64,000 nt of DNA from JAXLXE01 sp046328115 (GTDB lineage Bacteria; Chloroflexota; UBA6077; JACCZL01). Below the pieces are notes generated by a model, which was not told the DNA's origin, ran no database searches, and saw only the letters and a program-made list of their open reading frames with translations. Position 1 is the first letter of the stretch. Every line of letters begins with the position of its first letter. The stretch covers positions 248,001 to 312,000 of the forward strand of contig JAXLXE010000002.1 of assembly GCA_046328115.1 (NCBI GenBank), written 5' to 3'. This document shows positions 34,812 to 43,684 of this stretch, one piece after another. The position numbers and the translations under genes are program-made.

Positions 34812-36371
34812 TTGCGAGTCAAAGCCTCATACAGCATGAGCTTCAACCTGGAGAAGTGCATCGGCTGCAACACGTGCACGGTCGCCTGCAAGAACATCTG
34901 GACCAATCGCGAAGGCGCCGAGTACATGTGGTGGAACAACGTCGAGACCAAACCCGGTATCGGCTACCCCATGCGCTGGGAAGACCAGGACCTGTGGAAG
35001 GGCGGATGGATCGAAAAGGGAAACGAGCTCACGCTGCGCTACGGCAGCAAGTTCTATCAGCTCGCCAACCTCTTCTTTAACCCGCACACGCCACAGATGG
35101 CCGACTACTACGGCAACGACGTCTACAGCTTCACCTTCGAGGACCTGCAAAAGCCCGAACAGCTCACGCAGCAGCCCGTGGCCAGGCCGAAATCCATGGT
35201 CTCCGGCGAGGAGGACATCCCGATCACCTGGGGCGTCAACTGGGAAGACAACGCCGGAGGCGCCAACGTCACCGGCCAGTTCGATCTGAACTTCAAGGGC
35301 ATTAGCAAGCAAGAACACGAGGCCTACCTGAAGTTCAAAGACGTCTTCTATTTCTATTTGCCCCGCATCTGCAACCACTGCATCAACCCGGCATGCGTGG
35401 GTGCGTGCCCCTCCGGAGCTGCATACAAGCGCGAAGAGGACGGCATCGTCCTGATCGATCAGACCCGCTGCCGCAACTGGCGATACTGCATCTCCTCCTG
35501 CCCCTACAAGAAGCCCTACTACAACTGGTCTTCGGGGAAGATGGAAAAGTGCATTCTCTGCTACCCACGGGTGGAGGCTGGGATGCCGCCGGCCTGCTTC
35601 CACTCGTGCGTCGGCAAGATCCGCTCGTTCGGTCCGCTCTTCTATGACATGGACCGCGTCCAGGAGAGCGCCCTGGTGCCGGACCACGACCTGGTCCGCT
35701 CCCAGCGGAGCCTCATCCTCGATCCGTTCGACCCCGCGGTGATCGCCAACGCGAAGGCGAACGGTCTGGGCGACGACTGGATCGACGGGGCCCAGCGCTC
35801 ACCGGTGTACCGGCTCGTGAAGAAGTGGGAGCTTGCGCTTCCGCTCCATGCTGAGTTCCGCACCCTTCCGATGCTCTTCTACATCCCGCCGCTGAGCCCG
35901 GTGCTCACCAGCGTGGGCCAATCGTCTCCCAGCGACACGGACGTCTTCGACATGGCTCAGACGGAAGAGACCTTGATAGGGCTGGACGAGCTGGACAAGT
36001 TCCGCGTGCCCATGAAGTACCTGGCCAGCCTCTTTGGGGCGGGCAACGAGGAGGTGGTAAAGCACTCGATGCGCCGCCAGCTCGCCGTCAGGCACTACCA
36101 GCGTAGCCTCCGCGTGGACAAGAAGCCAAACGTCAAGGTGCTCGACCAGGTAGGGCTGACGGAGGAGGATGCCAGGGGCATCGCCAGGGCTCTGTCGCTC
36201 TCGTTCCTCAACGAGCGGTTCGTGGTGCCAACCACCAAGCGTGAGGGCGCCGAGATCAACCCGTATACCGAGCGCGGCTTCGCCGGATTCAACGCCATGG
36301 GACCATGGTCCGCCGTCCGACGGGGGAAGGCTCGCGTCGAATCGCCCGGCTACCAGGGAGACGGCTCATGA
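34812..36371 (+). CDS. narH: Respiratory nitrate reductase beta subunit (NarH type)
   Basis: 519-aa iron-sulfur subunit relaying electrons between NarI and NarG. The TTG start is preceded by GGGAGG eight bases upstream; an ATG at 34836 would cut the conserved N-terminus. Cluster ligands: C16, C19, C22 and C26 (CIGCNTCTVAC), then CNHCINPACVGACPSG, and CRNWRYCISSCPYKK, where Trp replaces a Cys as in the three-iron cluster of E. coli NarH, then CILCYPR. Everything needed for four clusters is present. It overlaps narJ by four bases. Confidence 0.95.
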   Translation: MRVKASYSMSFNLEKCIGCNTCTVACKNIWTNREGAEYMWWNNVETKPGIGYPMRWEDQDLWKGGWIEKGNELTLRYGSKFYQLANLFFNPHTPQMADYYGNDVYSFTFEDLQKPEQLTQQPVARPKSMVSGEEDIPITWGVNWEDNAGGANVTGQFDLNFKGISKQEHEAYLKFKDVFYFYLPRICNHCINPACVGACPSGAAYKREEDGIVLIDQTRCRNWRYCISSCPYKKPYYNWSSGKMEKCILCYPRVEAGMPPACFHSCVGKIRSFGPLFYDMDRVQESALVPDHDLVRSQRSLILDPFDPAVIANAKANGLGDDWIDGAQRSPVYRLVKKWELALPLHAEFRTLPMLFYIPPLSPVLTSVGQSSPSDTDVFDMAQTEETLIGLDELDKFRVPMKYLASLFGAGNEEVVKHSMRRQLAVRHYQRSLRVDKKPNVKVLDQVGLTEEDARGIARALSLSFLNERFVVPTTKREGAEINPYTERGFAGFNAMGPWSAVRRGKARVESPGYQGDGS

Positions 36372-36952
36372 GCGGCAATCGCGAGCTGCTTCAGGATGTC
36401 TATGCCGCGCTGGCGAACGCCTGGTGCAGCCCTCAAGACGTCGATCGCGAGGAGGTCGAGGGCGCGCTGAGGGCGTCGCTCTCCCGCTGGGAAACCGAGG
36501 ATGGCGAGGAGACAGCGCTGCTGAATCGATTCCTCGACTCCGCCATATCTGAGGTGGATTACGTAGAGCTGTTTGAGCTCAATCCACGTTGTCCGCTGTA
36601 TCTGGGAAGCCATTCGTTCGAGGAGCCCCAGACCTGCGCCCAGGGGGCGCTCTCCGATCGAAACGGCTACATGACTGAGCTGAAGGGAGTCTACGGTCAC
36701 CTGGGGATGTCCCCAAACGGCCGCGAACTGCCGGACTACCTGCCGCTGATGGTGGAGTTCCTCGCGCTGACGGCCGGCTCCGACGATCCAATCAGGGAGA
36801 AGCTGCTTCGGGAGTACATGCTCCCTTACCTGCCTGCCATGCGCACACGACTTACAGAGATCAAGACGCCCTACGCGGACCTCCTGGATCTCCTGGAGCG
36901 CGTGATGCGCGTGGACCTTGAAGCCCATGCGAGGGTGGCGAGCCATGCTTGA
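36368..36952 (+). CDS. narJ: Nitrate reductase assembly chaperone (NarJ/TorD family)
   Basis: 194 aa from the ATG at 36368 that overlaps the narH stop. Helical chaperone that holds NarG until the molybdenum cofactor and first cluster are inserted. Family features: ELFELNPRCPLYLGSHSFEE, MTELKGVYGHLGM, and ELPDYLPLMVEFLALT, corresponding to the NarJ pattern of an acidic-proline-aromatic core. It is not expected in the mature enzyme. narI starts 8 bases before its stop. Confidence 0.92.
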   Translation: MSGNRELLQDVYAALANAWCSPQDVDREEVEGALRASLSRWETEDGEETALLNRFLDSAISEVDYVELFELNPRCPLYLGSHSFEEPQTCAQGALSDRNGYMTELKGVYGHLGMSPNGRELPDYLPLMVEFLALTAGSDDPIREKLLREYMLPYLPAMRTRLTEIKTPYADLLDLLERVMRVDLEAHARVASHA

Positions 36953-37643
36953 CCAGTTCCTTTTCGTCGCGCTGCCCTATATCGCGATCCTCCTATTCAT
37001 CGGCGGACCCGCCTATCGCGCGTTCACCGGTGCCAAGACCGCCTATCGGGGCAAACTGGCCTGGAGTGCGCGCGGAGACATGCTCTGGACTACCCGTTCA
37101 ACGGGCTTCTTCGGGCGCGCCTCCATTGGGCCCGCCGTGCTCTGTATCCACTGGGGTCTCATCGTCATCATCGTTGGACACATCATCGGGTTCATCGGCG
37201 GCGCTTACGGGTTGTCGCAGTGGGTGGACTTCTTTCGATGGAGTGGAACGATCGGCGGGATCCCGCTGCTGTATGGCGCCTCCTGGGCATTGGTACGGCG
37301 CCTGATGTCTCCCCAGCTACGTGCCATGAGCACTGGGGAGGACCACATCGTCCTGCTGTTCCTCATCGCGTCGTCCGGGCTGGGGCTCTACCAGTCCGTC
37401 ATCAACATCGCCTTCGGAACCTCGTTCGCGGTCGGCCCCTGGCTGGCGGGGCTATTCACGCTCCAGCCTGATAGCGCGGCGATCGCGGGTGCCCCCCTCC
37501 TGGTCAAGCTGCACATGATCGTGAACTTCGTGTTTCTGGCCTACGTGCCGTTCACCAAGCTCGTGCACATGTTCAGCTACCCGTTCTCTTACACCACCAG
37601 ACCTTACATCTCAATGCGGAGCTACGCCGGGCTGAAGCGCTGA
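36945..37643 (+). CDS. narI: Respiratory nitrate reductase gamma subunit (cytochrome b)
   Basis: 232 aa from the ATG at 36945. Five-helix membrane subunit carrying two b hemes and exchanging electrons with quinol or a cytochrome. Heme ligand pairs are spaced as in E. coli NarI: IHWGLIVIIVGH has two His ten residues apart, and HMIVNFVFLAYVPFTKLVH has two His eighteen apart. The N-terminus (LFVALPYIAILLFIGGPAYR) is the first helix. It overlaps the narJ end and is followed within 30 bases by the first narK. Confidence 0.94.
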   Translation: MLDQFLFVALPYIAILLFIGGPAYRAFTGAKTAYRGKLAWSARGDMLWTTRSTGFFGRASIGPAVLCIHWGLIVIIVGHIIGFIGGAYGLSQWVDFFRWSGTIGGIPLLYGASWALVRRLMSPQLRAMSTGEDHIVLLFLIASSGLGLYQSVINIAFGTSFAVGPWLAGLFTLQPDSAAIAGAPLLVKLHMIVNFVFLAYVPFTKLVHMFSYPFSYTTRPYISMRSYAGLKR

Positions 37644-37672
37644 GCGTGCGGCACAAGCGGGAGGTGACATCC

Positions 37673-38944
37673 GTGCCGTTCTCTAACTTCTTCCGCCCTG
37701 AAAACAGGGTCCTTTACCTCGCCTTCGCCGCGTTCACGCTGGCATTCGCCGTATGGATGATGTACGGGGTGCTGGGGCTGCCCATACGCCGCGAGTTCGG
37801 CCTCAATGACACCCAGCTTGCCTGGCTGCTCGCGGCGAGCGCGCTCGGCGGCGCCCTGCCGCGGGGGCCGATCGGCCTCCTCACTGACAAGCTCGGTGGG
37901 CGCGTGCTCTTCACCGCGCTGCTGCTGGTCGTGGTGCCAGGCGCGGTCATGGCGAGCTACGCCCAGACCTACGGGCAGCTTCTGCTGCTCGCGGTCTGGA
38001 CGGGCCTTTCTGGCAACACCTTCGTCGTCGGCATCGCCTGGATCTCCGCATGGTCCCGGAAGGAGAGCCAGGGCTACGCCCTGGGCGTGTTCGGCGCCGG
38101 CAACGTCGGAGCCTCCGTCACGAAGTTCATCGCCCCGCCTGTGTTGGCCTTGATCCCTGCAGGCTACATCGCTGGCGTCATCCCCGGCGGCTGGAGACTC
38201 ATCCCACTCGCGTACGCCGTCATGCTGCTGGTCATGGCGGTCGTCCTCTGGGCCGGGTCGCCCGCGCCCGACCGGAAACCGGCCGCGGCCAGGAGCTTCA
38301 GCTCGATGCACTGGCCGCTGAAGACCATGAACGCCTGGCGATTCTCCTATTACTACAACGCCGTGTTCGGCGCATACGTCGCGCTTTCCCTCTGGCTTCC
38401 CAAGTACTACGTCGATACCTTCAACGTCGATCTCACCACGGCAGCGTTGTTGACCGCCACCTATATCTTCCCGGCCAGCCTCCTGCGCCCCCTGGGTGGC
38501 ATCTTCTCGGATCGCTGGGGCGCGCGGCGGTCTACCGATGTGTTTCTGCTCGTGATGATCGCGTCCTGCGCGCTGATCTCTTACCCGGGCTTCGTGCGGT
38601 CGCCGTACGTATTCGGGGCAATCGTCTTCATCCTCGGCTGTGGGATGGGGATGGGCAAAGCCTCCGTCTACCGCTATGTGTACGACTACTACCCCCGGGA
38701 CGTTGGCGCGGTTGGCGGCCTCGTCGGCCAGTTCGGCGCATTCGGCGGGTTTATCTTTCCGCCGGTGTGGGCGTATACGCTGGGGGCAACCGGGTGGCCA
38801 GAGACCACCTGGATGGTGCTCCTGCTCGTCTGCCTGAGCTGCTACATCTGGCAACTGGTGGTTGCCAGGAGAGAACAGCGGGCGGAAACGGAGGGTCGGC
38901 TCTACGCCGGCCGGGCCCAGACCACCCTGGCAGCGGCATCATGA
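37673..38944 (+). CDS. narK: Nitrate/nitrite MFS transporter, NarK1-like
   Basis: 423 aa from the GTG at 37673, which has GGGAGG eight bases upstream; a GTG at 37646 lacks such a site. Twelve-helix major facilitator of the nitrate/nitrite porter group. Glycine-rich helix motifs: GNTFVVGIAWISAWS with LGVFGAGNVGASVTKFI, and MGKASVYRYVYDYYPRDVGAVGGLVGQFGAFGGF, matching the two nitrate-signature helices. NarK1-type proteins usually import nitrate with protons. Its stop overlaps the ATG of the second transporter. Confidence 0.9.
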   Translation: MPFSNFFRPENRVLYLAFAAFTLAFAVWMMYGVLGLPIRREFGLNDTQLAWLLAASALGGALPRGPIGLLTDKLGGRVLFTALLLVVVPGAVMASYAQTYGQLLLLAVWTGLSGNTFVVGIAWISAWSRKESQGYALGVFGAGNVGASVTKFIAPPVLALIPAGYIAGVIPGGWRLIPLAYAVMLLVMAVVLWAGSPAPDRKPAAARSFSSMHWPLKTMNAWRFSYYYNAVFGAYVALSLWLPKYYVDTFNVDLTTAALLTATYIFPASLLRPLGGIFSDRWGARRSTDVFLLVMIASCALISYPGFVRSPYVFGAIVFILGCGMGMGKASVYRYVYDYYPRDVGAVGGLVGQFGAFGGFIFPPVWAYTLGATGWPETTWMVLLLVCLSCYIWQLVVARREQRAETEGRLYAGRAQTTLAAAS

Positions 38945-40347
38945 GCGCGTCAGCAACCTGGCTCGAAACCTGGCAGCCAGAAGACCAGGACTTCTGGCAG
39001 CAGACCGGCCGGAGGATAGCCTACCAGACCATCACGATCACCACGGCCAGCCTCATCCTCTCGTTCGCAACCTGGTTCGTGATGAGCGCCATCGTCGTCC
39101 GCTTACCGCAGATCGGCTTTCAGTTCACCACGCTTCAGCTCTTCTGGCTCGGTGCCATGCCCGGCCTGGCCGGCGGCACGCTACGGCTGATCAACACCTT
39201 TCTCATCCCCATCTTCGGCACCCGCCACGTGGTGACTCTGACCACGCTGTTGAAGATACTCCCCTCGCTCGGCCTGGGAGTGGCAGTGATGAATCCAGAC
39301 ACGCCCCTCTGGGTCTTCATCGCACTGTCACTGGCGCTGGGCCTGGGCGGCGGCGATTTCTCGTCGTACATGCCCAGTACCAGCCTGTTTTTCCCGCGGC
39401 GTCTGCAGGGCACGGCGCTGGGCGTTCAAGCTGGCGTGGGCAATTTCGGGGTGAGCCTTACCCAGCTCGTGGCGCCCTGGATCATTGGTTTCCCCATCCT
39501 CGGGAGCCTCCTCGGCGGCCCCCAGGTCTTCAGTAGACCAGGTCGCGCGGCGGAGAGCATCTGGCTCCAGAACGCCGCGTTCTGGTTTGTCCCGTTCCTG
39601 ATCGTCCTTGGAATCCTCGCCTGGATCTTCCTGCGGAGCGTCCCGGTTCGCGCCACGCTATCCCAGCAGCTCGACATCTTCAAAGACCGGCACACCTACT
39701 TCTGCACCATCACCTACGTCATGACCTTCGGCTCGTTCTCAGGTCTCTCCGCGGCGTTTCCGCTCATGATCAAGGCGCTCTACGGGGACTTCCCAAACGC
39801 ACCCGACCCGCTCACCTACGCTTTTCTCGGCCCCCTGGTGGGGTCCGTCATCCGGATCGTCATGGGCTTCCCATCAGACCGCTGGGGCGGCAGCATCTTT
39901 ACCCAGATCGCCGGCGTCGGGCTGATCGGGTGCAGTCTGATCCTGATCTTCGGTGGTTACCTCACACCGGCCTCGCTGGGGCAGTTCCCAGCCTTCGTCG
40001 TATTGATGGTGCTCCTATTTCTCTTCAGCGGCATTGGCAACGCGTCCACCTTCCGGCAGTACCCAATCATCTTCGCGCACTCCCCCCGGCAGGGCGCGGG
40101 CGTGCTTGGATTCTCCGGGGCGATCGCGGCTTACGGGCCGTTCATCTTCTCCGGCCTGATCGGCACTTCCATCGCCCAGACAGGCTCGTCAGTAGCCTTC
40201 TTCTGGGGGGCGATCGCCTTCTGGTGCTTCGCCTCCGCCCTGAACTTCTGGTGCTACACCCGCCCGGGCAAAGGACGCTGGGATTTCGGCTCCACCTGGG
40301 GCACCTGGTGGGACGCGCGAACGAGCGACGGCCGCCTACACGCTTAG
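38941..40347 (+). CDS. Nitrate/nitrite MFS transporter, NarK2-like
   Basis: 468 aa from the ATG at 38941; the same frame is open for 890 bases upstream inside the first transporter, but that part has no homology. N-terminal WLETWQPEDQDFWQQTGRRIAYQTI is the typical NarK start. Signature helices are GLGGGDFSSYMPSTSLFFPRR with GVGNFGVSLTQ, and GIGNASTFRQYPIIF with GFSGAIAAYGPF. NarK2-type proteins are regarded as nitrate/nitrite exchangers. Tandem narK1-narK2 after narI also occurs in Thermus. Last gene of the operon. Confidence 0.9.
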   Translation: MSASATWLETWQPEDQDFWQQTGRRIAYQTITITTASLILSFATWFVMSAIVVRLPQIGFQFTTLQLFWLGAMPGLAGGTLRLINTFLIPIFGTRHVVTLTTLLKILPSLGLGVAVMNPDTPLWVFIALSLALGLGGGDFSSYMPSTSLFFPRRLQGTALGVQAGVGNFGVSLTQLVAPWIIGFPILGSLLGGPQVFSRPGRAAESIWLQNAAFWFVPFLIVLGILAWIFLRSVPVRATLSQQLDIFKDRHTYFCTITYVMTFGSFSGLSAAFPLMIKALYGDFPNAPDPLTYAFLGPLVGSVIRIVMGFPSDRWGGSIFTQIAGVGLIGCSLILIFGGYLTPASLGQFPAFVVLMVLLFLFSGIGNASTFRQYPIIFAHSPRQGAGVLGFSGAIAAYGPFIFSGLIGTSIAQTGSSVAFFWGAIAFWCFASALNFWCYTRPGKGRWDFGSTWGTWWDARTSDGRLHA

Positions 40348-40371
40348 GCGCCGTTCGCCACGGCAGCGGTT

Positions 40372-40411
40372 GCCGCTGGGGCGCCACCGAAGACGGCGGC
40401 GCCCCAGCGGC
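40372..40411. terminator. Strong hairpin terminator after the nar operon
   Basis: A perfect 14-bp stem (GCCGCTGGGGCGCC with GGCGCCCCAGCGGC) and 12-base loop lie between narK2 and a convergent gene. There is only CTTAC after it, so it may act from both directions or only partly terminate. Confidence 0.65.
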
Positions 40412-40443
40412 CTTACACGCTTGATGTCCTTGGGACGGTACCC

Positions 40444-41019
40444 CTACGGCCGCACCCAGGTCTCAGACCAGGCCAGGCAGGCGCTGCTGCTGGGCTTGTC
40501 GCCGCGCATCATCGGCAGCGGCCGGCCGGCCGCCACTCGTTCGTTCACGGTCACCTGGGCCCGGCCAGCCGGGATGAAACAGCTATAGACGCCGTGCGGC
40601 CGCCCGGGCACGCTGCCCGCCGCGACTGTGAGCATGAACGGCTCGCCAAAGTCGTACCACGTCAGCGCGATGGACTCGTCAGCCGAGCCAACGCTCTCCG
40701 TCCAGAACGTGCGGGCATCTCCCGTTCTGGAGAAGACCGCGTCAATCACCGGCAAGTCCTGATTCGCAAACGGCTTGTGCAGCAGCGACTCAATCTCGCC
40801 CTGCAGCCACCGGGTCATCGCGATGTTGTCTGAGTAGATCCGCACCTCGCCGTCCGTAAGGTCGCTCTGCAGGAAAAGCACGTGCCCAGCCCCACCGGGG
40901 CTGTAGAGGATGCGCCAGTGGCTGGCGCGGGTCAGCTCCGGGCTGCCCTCGGCCGCGTGCAGCCGGATGAACGAATTCTCGCCGGTCAGTCGAACTTGAT
41001 TGGGATCGGTGTCGGGCAT
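40444..41019 (-). CDS. Conserved-looking hypothetical protein
   Basis: 191 aa from the ATG at 41019, which has GGAGG seven bases upstream; an earlier in-frame start has no such site. Soluble alpha/beta protein without signal peptide: NSFIRLHAAEGSPELTRASHWRILYSPGGAGHVLFLQSDLTDGEVRIYSDN, then WYDFGEPFMLTVAAGS and a C-terminal part rich in Arg and Pro. I do not recognise a catalytic motif. It lies between the nar operon (convergent) and the sigma factor gene, 116 bases downstream of the latter's end on the same strand. Confidence 0.6.
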   Translation of the reverse strand: MPDTDPNQVRLTGENSFIRLHAAEGSPELTRASHWRILYSPGGAGHVLFLQSDLTDGEVRIYSDNIAMTRWLQGEIESLLHKPFANQDLPVIDAVFSRTGDARTFWTESVGSADESIALTWYDFGEPFMLTVAAGSVPGRPHGVYSCFIPAGRAQVTVNERVAAGRPLPMMRGDKPSSSACLAWSETWVRP

Positions 41020-41135
41020 GATCAGCCTCCGCATCGACGCTGGTAGCCGCAATGGCCGCTCCAGTATATCGGCGCCGCCTGGGATCAGGCGCGACGAGCT
41101 TAGCAAACCAACTCGTCGGCGGGGGATGGACAACG

Positions 41136-42176
41136 CTAGAACGCTGGCGGCAGCTCGCGGGGGAGGCCCACTGCAGGGAACAGCTCCGGGTTGACGAAGC
41201 TGACCATCTCCTTAACTCGCTCGCCGGTGGCGTCCAGCGTGAGCACCACGAGGTCAAGCGCGGTGTAGTTGCCATCGCCGCGGGGGCGGTACCAGTAAGC
41301 GAAGCCGAGCTGGCCATTCATCGGGAGCACCCGAACGCGGAACACGCCTGGCCGGGGGTCCATCTCCCAGGAGTGCGCGAGCGCCACGCGCAACGTCTCC
41401 AGGCCCTGAAACCACGCCAGCATGGGCGGCATCATCACCACCGCGTCATCGGTGAGCAGCGAGAGAAGCAGCGCCACGTCACCGTCCTCCCAGGCTCGAA
41501 CGAACCGCGACGCCACATCGGCGTTCTGCTGGGGAACGGTTGCTTCGAGCAGAGAGCCCCGAGCCGCGGCGATGGTAGCCCGCGCCCGCTGGAGTGCGCT
41601 GTTGACGGCGGCCACCGTGCTACCGAGCGTCGCCGCGGCCTCCTGAGCCGACCAGTCTAGCGCGTCGCGCAAAATCAGCACGGCTCGCTGCCGCGCTGGC
41701 AATAACTGGAGCGCGCGGATGTAGGCCAGGCTGATCGCCTCCCGCGACTCAGCCGCGGTTTCTGGATCGGCCGGGGGCAGCAGGTGATCGGGATACGGCT
41801 CCAGCCACGGGAGGTCCATGGCCGGAGTGCCCCACTCAGCCGGCTCGGTCCAGGCGGAAGTGATCGGCGACGCAACGTCCGAGGGCAGCACCCGCCGACG
41901 TCGCGAGCGCAGCGCGTCGAGGCAGGCGTTCGTGGCAACGCGGCAGAGCCAGGTGCGCACGCTGGCCCGACCGTCGAAGCTGCCGATCCCGCGCCACGCC
42001 CTGAGCAGCGTCTCCTGCGTGGCGTCCTCGGCGTCCAGGAAAGAGCCCAGCATGCGGTAGCAGAGCAGGTGAATGTGGCGAGTATGGCTCTCCACGATCG
42101 CCCGAAAGGCCGCTTCGTCGTTGCGCCGCGCAGCCTGGAGCAGGGCTGTCTCGTCCTGGGGCACGACCGTGGACAT
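41136..42176 (-). CDS. ECF sigma-70 factor with SnoaL-like C-terminal domain
   Basis: 346 aa from the ATG at 42176, which has AGGAGAG just upstream. Region 2 (CYRMLGSFLDAEDATQETLLRAWRGI) and region 4 (LPARQRAVLILRDALDWSAQEAAATLGSTVAAVNSALQRAR) are complete. They are followed by about 130 residues resembling a SnoaL/NTF2-like domain (VASRFVRAWEDGDVALLLSLLTDDAVVMMPP). This is the SigX5/TIGR02960-like ECF type, in which the extension is thought to control the sigma factor in place of an anti-sigma protein. The divergent small genes are likely targets (inference). Confidence 0.9.
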   Translation of the reverse strand: MSTVVPQDETALLQAARRNDEAAFRAIVESHTRHIHLLCYRMLGSFLDAEDATQETLLRAWRGIGSFDGRASVRTWLCRVATNACLDALRSRRRRVLPSDVASPITSAWTEPAEWGTPAMDLPWLEPYPDHLLPPADPETAAESREAISLAYIRALQLLPARQRAVLILRDALDWSAQEAAATLGSTVAAVNSALQRARATIAAARGSLLEATVPQQNADVASRFVRAWEDGDVALLLSLLTDDAVVMMPPMLAWFQGLETLRVALAHSWEMDPRPGVFRVRVLPMNGQLGFAYWYRPRGDGNYTALDLVVLTLDATGERVKEMVSFVNPELFPAVGLPRELPPAF

Positions 42177-42335
42177 CTGACTCTCCTGCCCGCGATGTTG
42201 TGGGGGACCGCCCGCGGCGCTCACGGAGAAACCGACTCGAGACACCGCCGCTGACCGATGAATATCGCGCAAATCCGGCGTCTACGTAGTTGAAACTGAA
42301 AGCGCGGATTACTGGGCCGGCGAAGGAGAGAATGG

Positions 42336-42851
42336 TTGACCAAGGTTGGCTTCCACTGCAACACCACACTGGATGGGCACCTGGCGGCCCCCAACCGGCG
42401 CCTGGAGATGCCGTTTGGCGACGGCATGGAAGGGCTGCACGCCTGGATGTTCAAGCAGCGCTTTATCCGTGAGGCATTCGGATTCGGCGAGGGCGGAGAA
42501 GATGGCCCCAGCAACGACGTGATCCGTGAAGCGCTATCGAACATCGGCGCGACGATCGTGGGTCGCAACATGTTCGGCCCGGTGCGCGGAAAGTGGCCGG
42601 CGGAGCCCTGGAACGGCTGGTGGGGGCCCAATCTGCCGTACCACACGCCCGTCTTCGTCCTGACCCATTACGCTCGCAAGCCGCTCGCCATGGACGGAGG
42701 AACCACCTTCTACTTCGTGACAGACGGGATCGAATCCGCCCTTGCCCGGGCCCGCGCCGTGGTCGCGGAGGATCAGGACATCCTGATCGGCGGCGGCTGG
42801 AGACGCGCCAGGATGTGTGGCGTCGGCTTCATCGCGCGGCGCCGAGCGTGA
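42336..42851 (+). pseudogene. Dihydrofolate-reductase-like (RibD C-terminal family), C-terminally truncated
   Basis: 171 residues from a TTG with GGAG seven bases upstream. It follows the DHFR-like family well from TKVGFHCNTTLDGHLAAPN through VGRNMFGP, WNGWWGPN, YHTPVFVLTHYARKPL, GGTTFYFVTDGIESALARA and DILIGGG. After that glycine turn the family normally continues for 40-60 residues forming the last helix and strands (a Leu-rich segment ending in GGG). Here it ends in 15 unrelated residues. This suggests a C-terminal deletion, so the product may be inactive. The next gene starts 16 bases later. Confidence 0.6.
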
Positions 42852-42867
42852 AGGTAGGCAAACGAAC

Positions 42868-43314
42868 ATGGAACGGCCCGAGCGCGACCCCGCTTACGAC
42901 CGGCTGGCGGTCCTCATCGGCAAGTGGATCAACGTCGGCAGAACAATACCCAGCCGCAGCGAGCCGCCGCTCGACATCATCACGAGCGACGTCTACGAGT
43001 GGCTGACCGGTCGAACCTGGGTGCTGCATACCGCCTACGGACGGATCGGCAGCATGGGCGGCGGCGCGGTCGAGATGATCGGCTACGACCGGGAGACCGG
43101 CAAGTATGCTTCGCACCTCTATGACAGTCTCGGGAACATGTCCATCCACAAGCTTACGATCGACGGAGATTCGATGGCCTGGAGAGGCCGAGGCACCAGT
43201 TGCACGGCCGAATTCACCGAGGGGGGCAAGGTGCAGACGGCGCACCACGTCCGTCTCGGCGCACACGGCAACTGGGTGCCCGCCATGGAGGTTGTCCTCA
43301 CCAGAGTCATATGA
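42868..43314 (+). CDS. DUF1579-like protein
   Basis: 148 aa from the ATG at 42868; an upstream frame extension lies within the truncated DHFR-like gene. Seen: YDRLAVLIGKWINVGRTIP, then VYEWLTGRTWVLHTAYGRIG, MIGYDRETGKYASHLYDSLGN, and a run of antiparallel strands to the end (AMEVVLTRV). This matches small lipocalin-like DUF1579 proteins often linked to SigX5-type ECF sigma genes. Biochemical role is unknown. Confidence 0.7.
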   Translation: MERPERDPAYDRLAVLIGKWINVGRTIPSRSEPPLDIITSDVYEWLTGRTWVLHTAYGRIGSMGGGAVEMIGYDRETGKYASHLYDSLGNMSIHKLTIDGDSMAWRGRGTSCTAEFTEGGKVQTAHHVRLGAHGNWVPAMEVVLTRVI

Positions 43315-43684
43315 CGCCCCCCCTTCGCCGCTGCAATCGGGCGCGGCCGTCGTGAACTCGCGCCGTAGCACTTTCCACCGTCGTGGATACCACCCCTGGT
43401 GCGGAAGACTTGGGTGAAGGCGCCGAAGCGACGGGAGTCCTCGTTCGAGACCGAGGCAGGCCGCCGGGGCCGCTCTCGCGGCTGGCGACTTGTGCATGTC
43501 GCTGTCCGCTGGCGGTGAAATCAGGTCGCTTCTCCCCCGCGGGAGACATTGACATCGCTCGGCCGCGTGGCTATCGTGCGCGGTGGGACCAGAAGACGTG
43601 TGCACTGGTCAACGATCACGCCGCCACGCACCCGCGCCCGCAGGCTCGTGCGTCGCAACACGGCTGTCTGTGAGGAGGCGCCTG
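43315..43684 (+). other. Intergenic region upstream of the sugar ABC operon
   Basis: 370 bases with no supported gene. It contains a promoter-like pair at 43549-43577 and the ribosome site AGGAGG six bases before the ATG at 43685. Short ORFs on both strands lack homology. Confidence 0.5.
43549..43577 (+). promoter_or_regulatory. Sigma-70 type promoter for the sugar ABC operon
   Basis: TTGACA (43549-43554), 17-base spacer, TATCGT (43572-43577). Predicted start near 43584 gives an untranslated leader of about 100 bases before the binding-protein ATG. Confidence 0.6.

Noticed and set aside
38050..38940. 890-base open frame ahead of the second NarK gene
   Set aside because: It lies entirely inside the first narK gene in another frame, is Arg/Pro-rich and without homology. 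The real start is the ATG at 38941 overlapping the stop of the first transporter.
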